From assembly GCA_964474295.1 (NCBI GenBank), contig CAYYRN010000034.1:1-21591 (forward strand): DNA of 21,591 nucleotides. Reading direction: 5' to 3'. The notes under the pieces are model-generated. The model ran no database searches. It was given only the letters and a program-made list of their open reading frames with translations, and was not told where the DNA came from. Positions 1 to 7,359 of the stretch are shown here, one piece after another; the stretch's first letter is position 1, and each line of letters starts with the position of its first letter. Position numbers and translations under genes: made by a program. Source of the DNA: SIG575 sp964474295. GTDB lineage: Bacteria > Bacillota > Clostridia > Oscillospirales > Acutalibacteraceae.

Positions 1-37
1 TCGGTACATAACCGGTGTGAAATTTTTGTAAAAGAAA

Positions 38-70
38 AGTGAGTATTCACTTGTGTTATGAATACTCACT
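38..70 (-). terminator. Rho-independent terminator of the tRNA-Pro gene
   Basis: A perfect 12-bp inverted repeat (38-49 with 59-70, 9-nt loop) lies two bases past the CCA end of the tRNA. Read on the minus strand the hairpin is followed by TTTTCTTTT. Position and T-rich tail fit an intrinsic terminator for the tRNA transcript. The plus-strand side has no T-run, so it acts in one direction. Confidence 0.85.
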
Positions 71-71
71 G

Positions 72-148
72 TGGTCGGAGTGACGGGACTTGAACCCATG
101 GCCTCTTGGTCCCGAACCAAGCGCGATACCAAACTTCGCCACACCCCG
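72..148 (-). tRNA. tRNA-Pro (anticodon CGG)
   Basis: The minus strand folds as a full cloverleaf. The acceptor stem CGGGGTG (142-148) pairs with CACTCCG (76-82) with one G-T wobble. The anticodon stem CTTGG/CCAAG encloses loop TTCGGGA with anticodon CGG at 112-114, and the T-arm carries GGTTCAAGTCC. The discriminator is A (75), and the 3' CCA is encoded in the DNA (72-74). CGG reads the proline codon CCG. The mature gene is 77 nt including CCA. Confidence 0.97.
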
Positions 149-185
149 AAAGGCAAATGCACAGATTACGATCTGCGACTTGAAT

Positions 186-214
186 ATTATATAACATATC
201 GTTTATAAAATCAA
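186..214 (-). promoter_or_regulatory. Sigma-A-type promoter of tRNA-Pro
   Basis: On the minus strand there is TTGATT (209-214), a 17-bp spacer and a perfect TATAAT (186-191). Transcription would start near 179, about 30 nt before the mature tRNA 5' end at 148. The leader holds a small hairpin (CAGAT/ATCTG, about 163-176). Confidence 0.7.
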
Positions 215-304
215 GAGTAAAATCGAAATTTTGTTAAAAATTTTAAATTCCTCCTTTAAAATAATAATATTTAATTAATTTTTATTTCAATTGAGTTGCT
301 TCAA

Positions 305-393
305 AAAGAAAAATATGGTATAGTTTGTTTGTATGTTTGTTTCGTTTGAACATTAAAGAAAATGTTGACAAAAAAGGTCGGCGGATTTATAAT
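305..393 (+). promoter_or_regulatory. Promoter region of rhaA
   Basis: TTGACA (365-370), exactly 17 bp, then TATAAT (388-393) is a full-consensus sigma-A promoter, with a start expected near 400 and a leader of about 77 nt. A weaker second promoter may lie upstream: TTGCTT, 17 bp, TATAGT ending near 323. Between them are two direct copies of GTTTGTTT (323-330 and 335-342) just upstream of the main -35, a plausible regulator site. Downstream in the leader is a 10-bp palindrome AGCTATAGCT (428-437). Confidence 0.75.
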
Positions 394-476
394 GTTTACA
401 ATGCTAAATTTACAAAAAAGAATTAAGAGCTATAGCTAATCTATTTAACGAAATTATAAAATTTGAGGGTGTACTT

Positions 477-1718
477 ATGAGCAGATTTGAAGATGCAAAA
501 ATCAAATATTCAAAGCAGGGTATTGACGTTGAAAAAGCAATTGAAAAATTGAAGAACATCCCTATCAGTATTCATTGCTGGCAGGGCGATGATGTTACGG
601 GATTTGAAAATATCGGTACGGCACTCACCGGCGGAATACAAGCCACGGGAAATTACCCCGGAAAGGCAAGAACACCCGATGAATTGATGGCAGACTTTGA
701 AAAGGCAATAAGCTTAATCCCCGGTAAAAAAAGAATCAATCTCCATGCTTCTTATGCCGTCTTTGACGGAAAGAAGGTTGACCGAGACGAGCTAAAACCC
801 GAACATTTTAAAAAATGGGTTGATTTTGCGAAAAAAAATGATATCGGAATTGATTTTAATCCGACTTTTTTCAGTCACGAAAAAGCTGCCGACAGTCTGA
901 CGCTGACAAACCCCGATGAAGATATCAGAAACTTCTGGATAAAACACGGCATTGCTTCACGAAAAATTGCGGCGTATTTTGCCGAAGAACTCGGAACACA
1001 CTGCCTTAACAATGTTTGGATTCCCGACGGATATAAGGAAATTCCCGCCGACAGATTAGGCCCCAGAATGAGATTAAAAGACAGCCTTGATAAAATTTTT
1101 GAAGAAAAATTGGACGGTGTAATTGACTGTATAGAAAGCAAGGTTTTCGGTATCGGACTTGAGGCATACACTGTCGGCAGCAATGAGTTTTGCCTTTCTT
1201 ACGCATCTTCAAAAGACGGAGTTTATTATCTTCTCGATAACGGACATTTTCACCCTACAGAGGTTGTAAGTGATAAAATTCCGAGCTTGCTTGCATTTTT
1301 CGATAAAGTTCCGCTTCACGTTACCCGTTCCGTAAGATGGGATAGCGACCACGTTGTGATTTTTGAGGATGAAATCAAGGAAATAGCAAAAGAGATTGTA
1401 AGAAACAATGCGGAGGACAGGGTGCTTATCGGTCTTGACTTTTTCGATGCAAGCATCAACCGTATTGCCGCTTGGGTTATCGGAACAAGAAATATGCAAA
1501 AGGCATTGCTTTATGCTTTGTTGCTTCCAAATGAAAAATTAAAAGCACTTCAGGATAAAGGCGATTTTACCGAGAAGCTTATGCTTGACGAAGAAATGAA
1601 AACATATCCTTTCGGTGATGTTTGGGAGGAGTACTGTAAACGCAGCGGTGTTGCTTCGGATGAAAGCTGGTATGAAGAAGTAAAACAGTATGAAAGGGAT
1701 GTTTTGCTTAAAAGATAA
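477..1718 (+). CDS. rhaA: L-rhamnose isomerase
   Basis: A 413-aa cytoplasmic enzyme expected to interconvert L-rhamnose and L-rhamnulose, the first step of rhamnose catabolism; the length is close to that of the E. coli enzyme (419 aa). Recognisable blocks are HCWQGDDVTGFE (33-44), RINLHASY (86-93), VWIPDGYKEIPADR (180-193), GLEAYTVGSNEF (227-238), LLDNGHFHPTE (252-262) and the late DSDH and GLDFFDASINR blocks. E229, D254, H281 and D321 are candidates for the structural and catalytic Mn/Zn ligands by family pattern. The ATG follows GAGGGTGTACTT, a fair ribosome binding site. It stands alone: no rhamnulose kinase, aldolase, transporter or regulator is in the window. Its own full-consensus promoter suggests strong or activator-independent expression unless repressed. 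Identification is firm; related xylose/fucose isomerase families do not share these blocks. Confidence 0.95.
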   Translation: MSRFEDAKIKYSKQGIDVEKAIEKLKNIPISIHCWQGDDVTGFENIGTALTGGIQATGNYPGKARTPDELMADFEKAISLIPGKKRINLHASYAVFDGKKVDRDELKPEHFKKWVDFAKKNDIGIDFNPTFFSHEKAADSLTLTNPDEDIRNFWIKHGIASRKIAAYFAEELGTHCLNNVWIPDGYKEIPADRLGPRMRLKDSLDKIFEEKLDGVIDCIESKVFGIGLEAYTVGSNEFCLSYASSKDGVYYLLDNGHFHPTEVVSDKIPSLLAFFDKVPLHVTRSVRWDSDHVVIFEDEIKEIAKEIVRNNAEDRVLIGLDFFDASINRIAAWVIGTRNMQKALLYALLLPNEKLKALQDKGDFTEKLMLDEEMKTYPFGDVWEEYCKRSGVASDESWYEEVKQYERDVLLKR

Positions 1719-1738
1719 ATTTGATGGGAGAAAGTTTT

Positions 1739-2032
1739 TTGGGATACAGAGAATTTAAAAATAAAAAATTTCACAAAAAAATGTACAAAGCGGTGCAGAA
1801 GAAGATGAAGAGCGCCGCTGAAATCGCACATGAATATGATAAGGTGTACGATTCTTCAAATAAAGAAGCATTTGCCGAAAACAAAAGGATGCTTTCGGCA
1901 AACAAGAAGCTTGTTTCAACTTTACTAATGGCTTTTCTCAGGGCGGTTATACTGGTTATTGTGATAATGGTTTTGTGCTTTTTATTAAAAAATAATATTC
2001 AAGAAGCAATAGTGCAAAGCTTTATATTCTGA
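1739..2032 (+). CDS. Small unknown protein with C-terminal membrane helix
   Basis: Not recognised. From a TTG start at 1739 it encodes 97 aa; GGGAG (1726-1730) stands 8 nt before that TTG. An in-frame ATG at 1724 is possible but has no clear ribosome binding site and would add five residues. The N-terminal ~58 residues are very basic and hydrophilic (KFHKKMYKAVQKKMK) and probably helical. They are followed by one strong hydrophobic helix, about residues 59-82, and a short tail, so it is likely anchored in the membrane with the basic part inside. It starts about 20 bp after the rhaA stop and 35 bp before the next membrane gene, so it may be read from the rhaA promoter. No function is proposed. 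Confidence 0.65.
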   Translation: MGYREFKNKKFHKKMYKAVQKKMKSAAEIAHEYDKVYDSSNKEAFAENKRMLSANKKLVSTLLMAFLRAVILVIVIMVLCFLLKNNIQEAIVQSFIF

Positions 2033-2067
2033 AGATGAAAACAGTTTTAAGTTAGGAGGAGGAAAGC

Positions 2068-2568
2068 TTGATTAACAGGTTTGTATCAAATCGTAACAGC
2101 GTTATAATCGAATTTTTGATGTTTTTTCTGTCTTTGTCATTGGTTTTGTTCGTAACGGTTTTTACTTTTAATTCGGCATTTTTTTACAACAACGATATTG
2201 AATTTCCGGCTGTTCTCAAACCTGTCGGAAATTTGGTGGTTTATTCGCTGCCCCTTTTGTCGGCATTTTTTATTTTAATAATTGTTTACGCAAACGGTAC
2301 AAGGCACAGACGTCGCCTGTTACGAAGGTTCGGCGGAGTATCGGCTTCGACCGGTATTACGGTGCTGTTTTTTTCCTCTGTTATGAAATATTCAAAAATT
2401 GCCGAAAAAATTAACTTTGAAAACTTTTCGATAAACCGCAGTGATTTTTTAAAATGTTTCGGTGAGTTTTTGTGTTATTTGACATATGAAGGCTCTTTTT
2501 TCCTTTTGCTTTCTTTGATTTTGCTTTTTATATGGTATATGTCGGCTATCGGAAAAATTGAAATATAA
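2068..2568 (+). CDS. Unknown integral membrane protein
   Basis: Not recognised. The 166-aa protein starts with TTG, preceded by a very strong AGGAGGAGG ribosome binding site. Hydrophobic stretches lie at about 13-35, 52-75 and 135-160, with a weaker one near 95-108, giving three or four membrane helices. A basic loop (RHRRRLLRR, about 79-87) follows the second helix, which would place that loop in the cytoplasm. It probably forms a pair with the small membrane gene just upstream. It ends 3 bp from the stop of the convergent spoIIID gene with no hairpin terminator between them. No domain or motif gives a function. Confidence 0.72.
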   Translation: MINRFVSNRNSVIIEFLMFFLSLSLVLFVTVFTFNSAFFYNNDIEFPAVLKPVGNLVVYSLPLLSAFFILIIVYANGTRHRRRLLRRFGGVSASTGITVLFFSSVMKYSKIAEKINFENFSINRSDFLKCFGEFLCYLTYEGSFFLLLSLILLFIWYMSAIGKIEI

Positions 2569-2571
2569 TTA

Positions 2572-2823
2572 TTATTTGAGAGATTTGTATTTCTCTTTTG
2601 TTGCAATGCCGCCTCGGATGTGCCTTTGAGCTTTGTTTACTTCAAGAACCTCACGCACTTGACGGTAAAGTTGCGGATTGAGTTCCCTCAGTCTTGTGGC
2701 AACATCCATATGTACTGTTGATTTGCTTATCCCGAACTGTTTTGCCGTTGCCCTTACGGTGGAACGGTTTTCTACGATATATGTGCCGAGTTCAACAGCT
2801 CGTTCTTCAACAGGGTTTCTCAT
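2572..2823 (-). CDS. spoIIID: Stage III sporulation transcriptional regulator SpoIIID
   Basis: An 83-aa DNA-binding protein, the usual size of SpoIIID. In Bacillus and clostridia it works in the mother cell, switching sigma-E genes on or off and helping to set up sigma-K. The helix-turn-helix is clear at about 23-45 (TVRATAKQFGISKSTVHMDV), and the C-terminal tail carries the basic second DNA contact region (HIRGGIATKEKYKSLK). The start ATG has GGAGGT just upstream. The short divergent region to the nrdG-like gene holds its promoter; see the finding on a possible sigma-E-like site. Its presence is the best evidence that the organism belongs to a spore-forming lineage. Confidence 0.95.
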   Translation of the reverse strand: MRNPVEERAVELGTYIVENRSTVRATAKQFGISKSTVHMDVATRLRELNPQLYRQVREVLEVNKAQRHIRGGIATKEKYKSLK

Positions 2824-2839
2824 TATAATTACCTCCGTG

Positions 2840-2856
2840 ACTAAAATAGCTTTAGT
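2840..2856. repeat. Inverted repeat in the spoIIID / nrdG divergent region
   Basis: ACTAAA (2840-2845) and TTTAGT (2851-2856) are perfect inverted arms around a 5-bp centre. It lies between the two divergent genes, so it could be an operator, but short AT-rich arms also arise by chance. Confidence 0.3.
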
Positions 2857-2884
2857 ATTTAATTATGCATTTCGGAGGAATTAT

Positions 2885-2911
2885 ATGATTGAATACGTAA
2901 AATTGAGTTAA
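2885..2911 (+). CDS. Possible 8-codon leader ORF before the nrdG-like gene
   Basis: ATG at 2885 opens an eight-codon frame reading MIEYVKLS that ends in TAA at 2909-2911. It has a near-ideal GGAGG (2874-2878) six bases upstream, which is stronger than the GAGG with 11-nt spacing in front of the next gene at 2929. A ribosome could end here and restart 17 nt later. No attenuator hairpin is evident between the two. It may equally be a fossil start. Confidence 0.3.
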   Translation: MIEYVKLS

Positions 2912-2928
2912 ATGAGGTAAAATAATTT

Positions 2929-3624
2929 ATGAAATTAATCGGGTTGCAAAAAATGACTGTTTTGGATTTTCCGGGCAGAGTTGCGTGCATCGTTTTCACG
3001 TTCGGATGCAATTTTCGATGTCCGTTTTGCCACAACGCCTCGCTTGTTACGGGTGACGGAAATTCCGATATTACGGAAGATGAGTTTTTTGCTTATTTAA
3101 AGAAAAGACAGGGTATTCTTGACGGCGTATGCGTAACGGGCGGCGAACCGCTCATTCAAAATGATATCGAGGATTTTTTAAAGAAAATAAAATCGTTCGG
3201 TTATCAGATTAAACTTGATACAAACGGCTCTTATCCGGAAAAATTAAAGAAGCTTGTCAATGAGGGCCTTGTTGATTATGTGGCTATGGATATAAAAAAT
3301 TCACCTGAATTTTATTCTGCAACCGTGGGCAAGGATGACATCGATTTTGAAAAAATCAAGCAGAGCATCGATTTTCTTATAAACGAAGCCGATATCGAAT
3401 ACGAGTTCAGAACAACGGTTGTGGCGGAGTTTCATAATGAAGATGCTTTTGACAGCATCGGCAAAATGATAAAGGGAGCGAAAAACTATTATCTTCAGGG
3501 ATTCGTCGATTCGGGAGATTTAATCGGTAGTAATTTAACGGCTTTGCCGAAACCTATAATGCAGAAAATGGCAAAGCGTGTTGAACCCTACGTTGAAAAT
3601 GTCGGCATAAGAGGTGTCGGTTAA
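2929..3624 (+). CDS. nrdG: Anaerobic ribonucleoside-triphosphate reductase activating protein (radical SAM)
   Basis: The 231-aa radical SAM enzyme would use S-adenosylmethionine and a [4Fe-4S] cluster to make the glycyl radical of the class III ribonucleotide reductase NrdD. Cluster cysteines are C27, C31 and C34 in GCNFRCPFCHN, and the SAM-binding GGEP lies at 71-74. The opening MKLIGLQKMTVLDFPG is typical of the longer clostridial NrdG form (about 230 aa) rather than the ~155-aa E. coli type. No nrdD gene adjoins it here. Its ribosome binding site is weak (GAGG, 11 nt from ATG), and a tiny strongly initiated frame lies just before it. It ends at a strong terminator. A related glycyl-radical activase role cannot be excluded from sequence alone. 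Confidence 0.87.
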   Translation: MKLIGLQKMTVLDFPGRVACIVFTFGCNFRCPFCHNASLVTGDGNSDITEDEFFAYLKKRQGILDGVCVTGGEPLIQNDIEDFLKKIKSFGYQIKLDTNGSYPEKLKKLVNEGLVDYVAMDIKNSPEFYSATVGKDDIDFEKIKQSIDFLINEADIEYEFRTTVVAEFHNEDAFDSIGKMIKGAKNYYLQGFVDSGDLIGSNLTALPKPIMQKMAKRVEPYVENVGIRGVG

Positions 3625-3637
3625 AAAACAAAAAATC

Positions 3638-3683
3638 AGGCAAATATAAACCGTGCATAAAGTCACTCGGTTTATATTTGCCT
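3638..3683. terminator. Bidirectional intrinsic terminator
   Basis: A perfect 16-bp stem (3638-3653 with 3668-3683) encloses a 14-nt loop. On the plus strand it is followed by TTTTGTTTTA, and on the minus strand by a T-rich run (ATTTTTTGTTTTTTA). It sits between the convergent nrdG-like and DUF4091 genes and would end both. Confidence 0.92.
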
Positions 3684-3689
3684 TTTGTT

Positions 3690-5321
3690 TTAAAGCAGTT
3701 CTTTTATTTTTTTGTTAATTTCATTTCTTTTTTGAAGATGCCACTTTTCGCTTCTCGGATAGTCGGTAAAAGTTAAATCAAAGCTTTCGCCGTCCTGCTT
3801 TTCCAAAATGTCGAGAACATTTTCTTTTCCTATCATTTTTTCAAGCATTTGCAACGCACGCATATCTTGAAATGCCTCGTTCATTGTTTTAAGCCTTATC
3901 GAACTCCAAACATTCCCGTCGGGGGCAGGGTATACAATAAATGAATCGCCGGAGGAAAACGCACAGTCTGCATCTGTTTCCGCAAACGGGTCAACGGCTC
4001 TTGCCGAAAGACAGGTAAAATAAAAATTATATCCCCAATGTAGAAATCCCGTTATGCCGTATTTATACATTTGCATACCGATAATGCGTGTTCTTTGCAG
4101 TGGCATTGAAAGAAAACGGTTTGAATAATAATTGTCTGTCGGGCCGCAACAGTAGTAAGTCCATAGTTCGGGAACTTTGCCGACAAAATCTTCAATTGAA
4201 GCCTCATTCGGTATGGGAATTGTGACATATCCTTTTCGATAAAACTCAAAATCGGATAAAGCATCGATTATTTTAAATCTTTTTCCGAACAGCTTATGTA
4301 TCAACACGCTGATTTTACCGTAAACTTCAAGGTCGTTATTGCTCGGTTCATCCGAAATGTGGAAAAAAACATTGTCGGCAATGCCGAGCGATTCAAGCAC
4401 CGCCGTCAATTCGGGTGCAAGGGACGACAAAAATTCGCTGTATTCTTCTCCGACCGAATCAGTTTCCCAACCGAAAATTCTTTCTTCTTTGCCGTCAACC
4501 TCCGCAACGATTTTCGGTGCGTGACGTGCGCCCCATTGAGTGAAAAAGTGTGCCATTTCAAAATACTTAATCCCGTTTTTCAGACACATTTTAACCCATT
4601 TTTTTAAGTTGGAAAAATCAAATTCATATGTATTTTTGTTCTTTTTTACACTGATTAGCTGAACCGTTAATCTTTCACCACCGATTTGTGTATCAAGCGG
4701 TGGGGTGAAAATAGGTGTAAGAATACAGTTAATGCCGTGTTCTGACGCAGCTTTTACAAAATTTTCGGTAATTTCCCAAAATCTCTCACTGAAAACAGGC
4801 ACATTGTAATATACCGCAAGGCTATCACAATGAAACCAATTTGTGCAAATTAAATTTTGCTCAGGCAGGTCGGCATCGATAATGTCAAGATAAATGCTTT
4901 TTGTGCATATTGTTTTATTGTCTTTATCCGAAAAGCATATTTCTATTTTATGTTTTCCCGCACTTAAATTTTCGGCTTCAATCCAAAAACTCATCCAAAC
5001 ATTTGCGGGAAGCTTAAATTTTTCCCCACTATACGGTTTTAAAACATCGGGATAAAGTCCGGGAGCTTTGCGAAGGTAGTAGTCATCTGTTTTGCTGTCG
5101 GCGGCTTTTATCGATGCGACACAGCCGACTTTGTAAATTTTCAGATTTTCCGAAACCGTGAAAGAAATATCATCGTTAAACACGTCGCTCGAAAAAGCAA
5201 CCTGAAAAGCTGATTTTTCATTTCTGAAAGATGACAATTCTTCAATTTGCTCATAGTTTTTCGGTTCTTCGTCGGGAAAAACTTTAGCAAGTGAAGACAA
5301 AATGTACGTTTTAAGTGCCAC
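3690..5321 (-). CDS. DUF4091 / GH123-like putative glycoside hydrolase
   Basis: The 543-aa protein has the layout of the DUF4091 group related to GH123 beta-N-acetylgalactosaminidases: an N-terminal beta-rich part (~1-150), a barrel, and a C-terminal DUF4091 block containing GFLHWGYNFYF (about 425-435), a GDSFIVYPAPDG stretch (458-469) and SSIRLKTMNEAFQDMRALQMLE (473-494). HISDEPSNND (321-330) carries the adjacent Asp-Glu pair (D324-E325) that acts as catalytic pair in GH123. There is no signal peptide, so it works inside the cell, on imported oligosaccharide. The GTG start at 5321 was chosen because AGAGGA (5331-5336) lies 9 nt upstream. A 17-codon longer frame opens with a TTG that overlaps the likely -35 box. 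It diverges from a GH13 gene, suggesting joint use on one glycan. The actual substrate is unknown. Confidence 0.8.
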   Translation of the reverse strand: MALKTYILSSLAKVFPDEEPKNYEQIEELSSFRNEKSAFQVAFSSDVFNDDISFTVSENLKIYKVGCVASIKAADSKTDDYYLRKAPGLYPDVLKPYSGEKFKLPANVWMSFWIEAENLSAGKHKIEICFSDKDNKTICTKSIYLDIIDADLPEQNLICTNWFHCDSLAVYYNVPVFSERFWEITENFVKAASEHGINCILTPIFTPPLDTQIGGERLTVQLISVKKNKNTYEFDFSNLKKWVKMCLKNGIKYFEMAHFFTQWGARHAPKIVAEVDGKEERIFGWETDSVGEEYSEFLSSLAPELTAVLESLGIADNVFFHISDEPSNNDLEVYGKISVLIHKLFGKRFKIIDALSDFEFYRKGYVTIPIPNEASIEDFVGKVPELWTYYCCGPTDNYYSNRFLSMPLQRTRIIGMQMYKYGITGFLHWGYNFYFTCLSARAVDPFAETDADCAFSSGDSFIVYPAPDGNVWSSIRLKTMNEAFQDMRALQMLEKMIGKENVLDILEKQDGESFDLTFTDYPRSEKWHLQKRNEINKKIKELL

Positions 5322-5343
5322 ACAATCACATCCTCTTTGATAA

Positions 5344-5372
5344 ATATTATCATATATTAAAATGCATTTCAA
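5344..5372 (-). promoter_or_regulatory. Putative promoter of the DUF4091 gene
   Basis: On the minus strand TTGAAA (5367-5372), a 17-bp spacer and TAATAT (5344-5349) precede the ribosome binding site. The transcript would have only a ~15-nt leader before the GTG at 5321. No equally clear promoter was seen for the divergent GH13 gene in this 130-bp AT-rich gap. Confidence 0.5.
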
Positions 5373-5452
5373 TAAAAGAATTTTATTTTATGTTTATTTA
5401 CCGCATTTTTTCAAAGAATATTTATTAACATCGCATTTAAAAGGAGAAGCTT

Positions 5453-7336
5453 ATGGATAATCTGAATGAAATACTTGAAATTCTCAGCAAAAACGAAAGC
5501 AAGAGTGATGGCAAATACAAAATACCTTATTGCTGGAACTATGTCGGTGCGGAATTTGAAAAGGCAGATGAACAGGGCGAAATTCTTGTAAATTCATACA
5601 GCTTTTTCAAAAAAGCCGTTGAGTACATTTTATCACGAAAAAAATCAAAAAAAGACGAGCCTCTGTCATTTTATTCACTGTTTGTCAGAAGCTTTTCCGC
5701 TTGGGATCACGGAAAAGGATTGGAGAACGGAACTTTTTTAAAGACTATCGCTCTGCTTCCGCTTATAAAAGAAATGGGTTTCAACGGAATTTATCTTTTG
5801 CCTGTTTTTATGCTGTCGGAAGAAAACAAAAAAGGTGAACTTTCTTCGCCGTATGCGATAAAAGATATAATGAGCTTTGATAATTCATTGCACGATTCTC
5901 ATCTTGAGGGCATAAGCACGGAAAAAGAATTTGCGGCATTGTGCGAAGCTTGCCATAAGTTACAAATGAAAGTGGTGCTTGATTTTGCTTTCAGAACTGC
6001 GGCAAGGGACAGCGTTTTGTGTAAAGAGCATCCCGAATGGTTTTATTGGGTAAAAAACCATTCTCTTCTTGATTTTTCACCGCCTGCCTGCAAGGAACTC
6101 GGACACACAGAAGTGAATGAAAAAAATGTAAAACAGCTTTACAAATCGGAAAACATTTATCGTTTTGCCGAAAGCTTTGCTTTTCCGCCGAACGAGAAAA
6201 CCGTTTCCGACTTAAAAAAAGAGGGGACTGATTTTCAAAAAAGCTGTTCGGAAAGCTTGGGGATTTCCGTTATGCCGGGTTTTGCCGATACCGTTAATGA
6301 CCCTCAGCCGCCGTGGAGCGATGTAACATTTTTGCGGTATTATTTTGACAATACGGAAAATGCCCTAAAAAAGTTCGGTGAAGATTTTCCACCGATAATA
6401 GCACAGGATGGCATAAAGTGCAGTGTTTTCCCGTGTGAAAAGCCGAATACGGAATTGTGGGAATATGTAAAAAAGGTTATACCGTATTACATTGAAAAAT
6501 ATTCAATTGACGGTGCAAGAATAGATATGGCACACGCATTGCCCAAAGAACTGACAGAGGAAATTATTTCTGATATAAAAAAGAAGGATAAAAAGTTCCT
6601 TTTGTGGTCGGAAGAGTTTAATAATTTGTGTTCGGAAAATCTGAAAAACGAGGGCTATGATTTTTACACAGGCGGTATATGGGATTTGTGGAAGTCGGAA
6701 AGCTATGGCAGTATGAGTTTTAACAAAAGGCTTTGCGAATGTGTAAGCGGAAAAATCCCGTCAATAGCCTGCACCGAAATGGCAGACACACCGAGAAGTA
6801 TGTATACTATGGGATTGCTGAAATGTATATCTGCGGTTGTGGTTACGGCACTTCTTCCCAACACTGTCTTTTTCATTAACAATGCACAGGAATTTTGCGA
6901 AAAGCAGCCTATGAATCTCGGTTTGGGAAATACGGAAAAGGGTAGGTTTGTTTTGCCGAAAAACCATCCGTTTTACGGAAAGCTCGCCTTTTTTGATAAC
7001 TACTGCTTTAATTGGAAAAACAGAAAGTATATGTATGAGGCAATAAAGCAGGCGATTAAACTGCGTAACCGTTATTCGGACGTTTTGAGCGATATAAATA
7101 ATTATGATTTAAAGCTCTTAAAATCTTCATCCGATATAACCGTAATTTGCGGTTGGAACAAAAAGAAAGGCTATCTGCTTTTGTTTAACAGAGGCACGGA
7201 GGAAATAAAATTCTATGCTAAGAAAAGTATCCCCGCAGATGCGACACTCGGTGAATGTATCTACGGCTGTGAAAACAAAGATGTTCTTTACCCAAATGCG
7301 GTTATTGTTTACGATATAGAAATAAAGAAAAAATAA
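5453..7336 (+). CDS. GH13 (alpha-amylase superfamily) protein, GlgE-like
   Basis: The 627-aa cytoplasmic protein (no signal peptide) has a GH13 barrel. LPLIKEMGFNGIYLLPVF (102-119) is the usual beta-2/beta-3 region. DGARIDMAH (353-361) carries the nucleophile D358, LLWSEEFN (383-390) the acid/base Glu (E387 or E388), and EMADTP (442-447) the third acid D445. Regions I and IV lack the amylase DxxxNH and HD forms. EHPEWFYW (192-199) and VNDPQPPWSDVTFLR (281-295) resemble GlgE maltosyltransferases and relatives (GH13_3). It could be a transferase or phosphorylase-type enzyme rather than a simple amylase. AAGGAGAAGC stands before the ATG. It is divergent from a DUF4091 hydrolase and 85 bp upstream of the alpha-galactosidase gene, which has its own promoter. 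GH13 membership is firm; the exact activity is open. Confidence 0.8.
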   Translation: MDNLNEILEILSKNESKSDGKYKIPYCWNYVGAEFEKADEQGEILVNSYSFFKKAVEYILSRKKSKKDEPLSFYSLFVRSFSAWDHGKGLENGTFLKTIALLPLIKEMGFNGIYLLPVFMLSEENKKGELSSPYAIKDIMSFDNSLHDSHLEGISTEKEFAALCEACHKLQMKVVLDFAFRTAARDSVLCKEHPEWFYWVKNHSLLDFSPPACKELGHTEVNEKNVKQLYKSENIYRFAESFAFPPNEKTVSDLKKEGTDFQKSCSESLGISVMPGFADTVNDPQPPWSDVTFLRYYFDNTENALKKFGEDFPPIIAQDGIKCSVFPCEKPNTELWEYVKKVIPYYIEKYSIDGARIDMAHALPKELTEEIISDIKKKDKKFLLWSEEFNNLCSENLKNEGYDFYTGGIWDLWKSESYGSMSFNKRLCECVSGKIPSIACTEMADTPRSMYTMGLLKCISAVVVTALLPNTVFFINNAQEFCEKQPMNLGLGNTEKGRFVLPKNHPFYGKLAFFDNYCFNWKNRKYMYEAIKQAIKLRNRYSDVLSDINNYDLKLLKSSSDITVICGWNKKKGYLLLFNRGTEEIKFYAKKSIPADATLGECIYGCENKDVLYPNAVIVYDIEIKKK

Positions 7337-7359
7337 TTTGACAAATTTTTGAAAATCCC

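Noticed and set aside
5322..5372. A 17-codon longer N-terminus for the DUF4091 protein, starting at TTG
   Set aside because: The TTG lies inside the likely -35 box, and the AGAGGA ribosome binding site points to the GTG at 5321.
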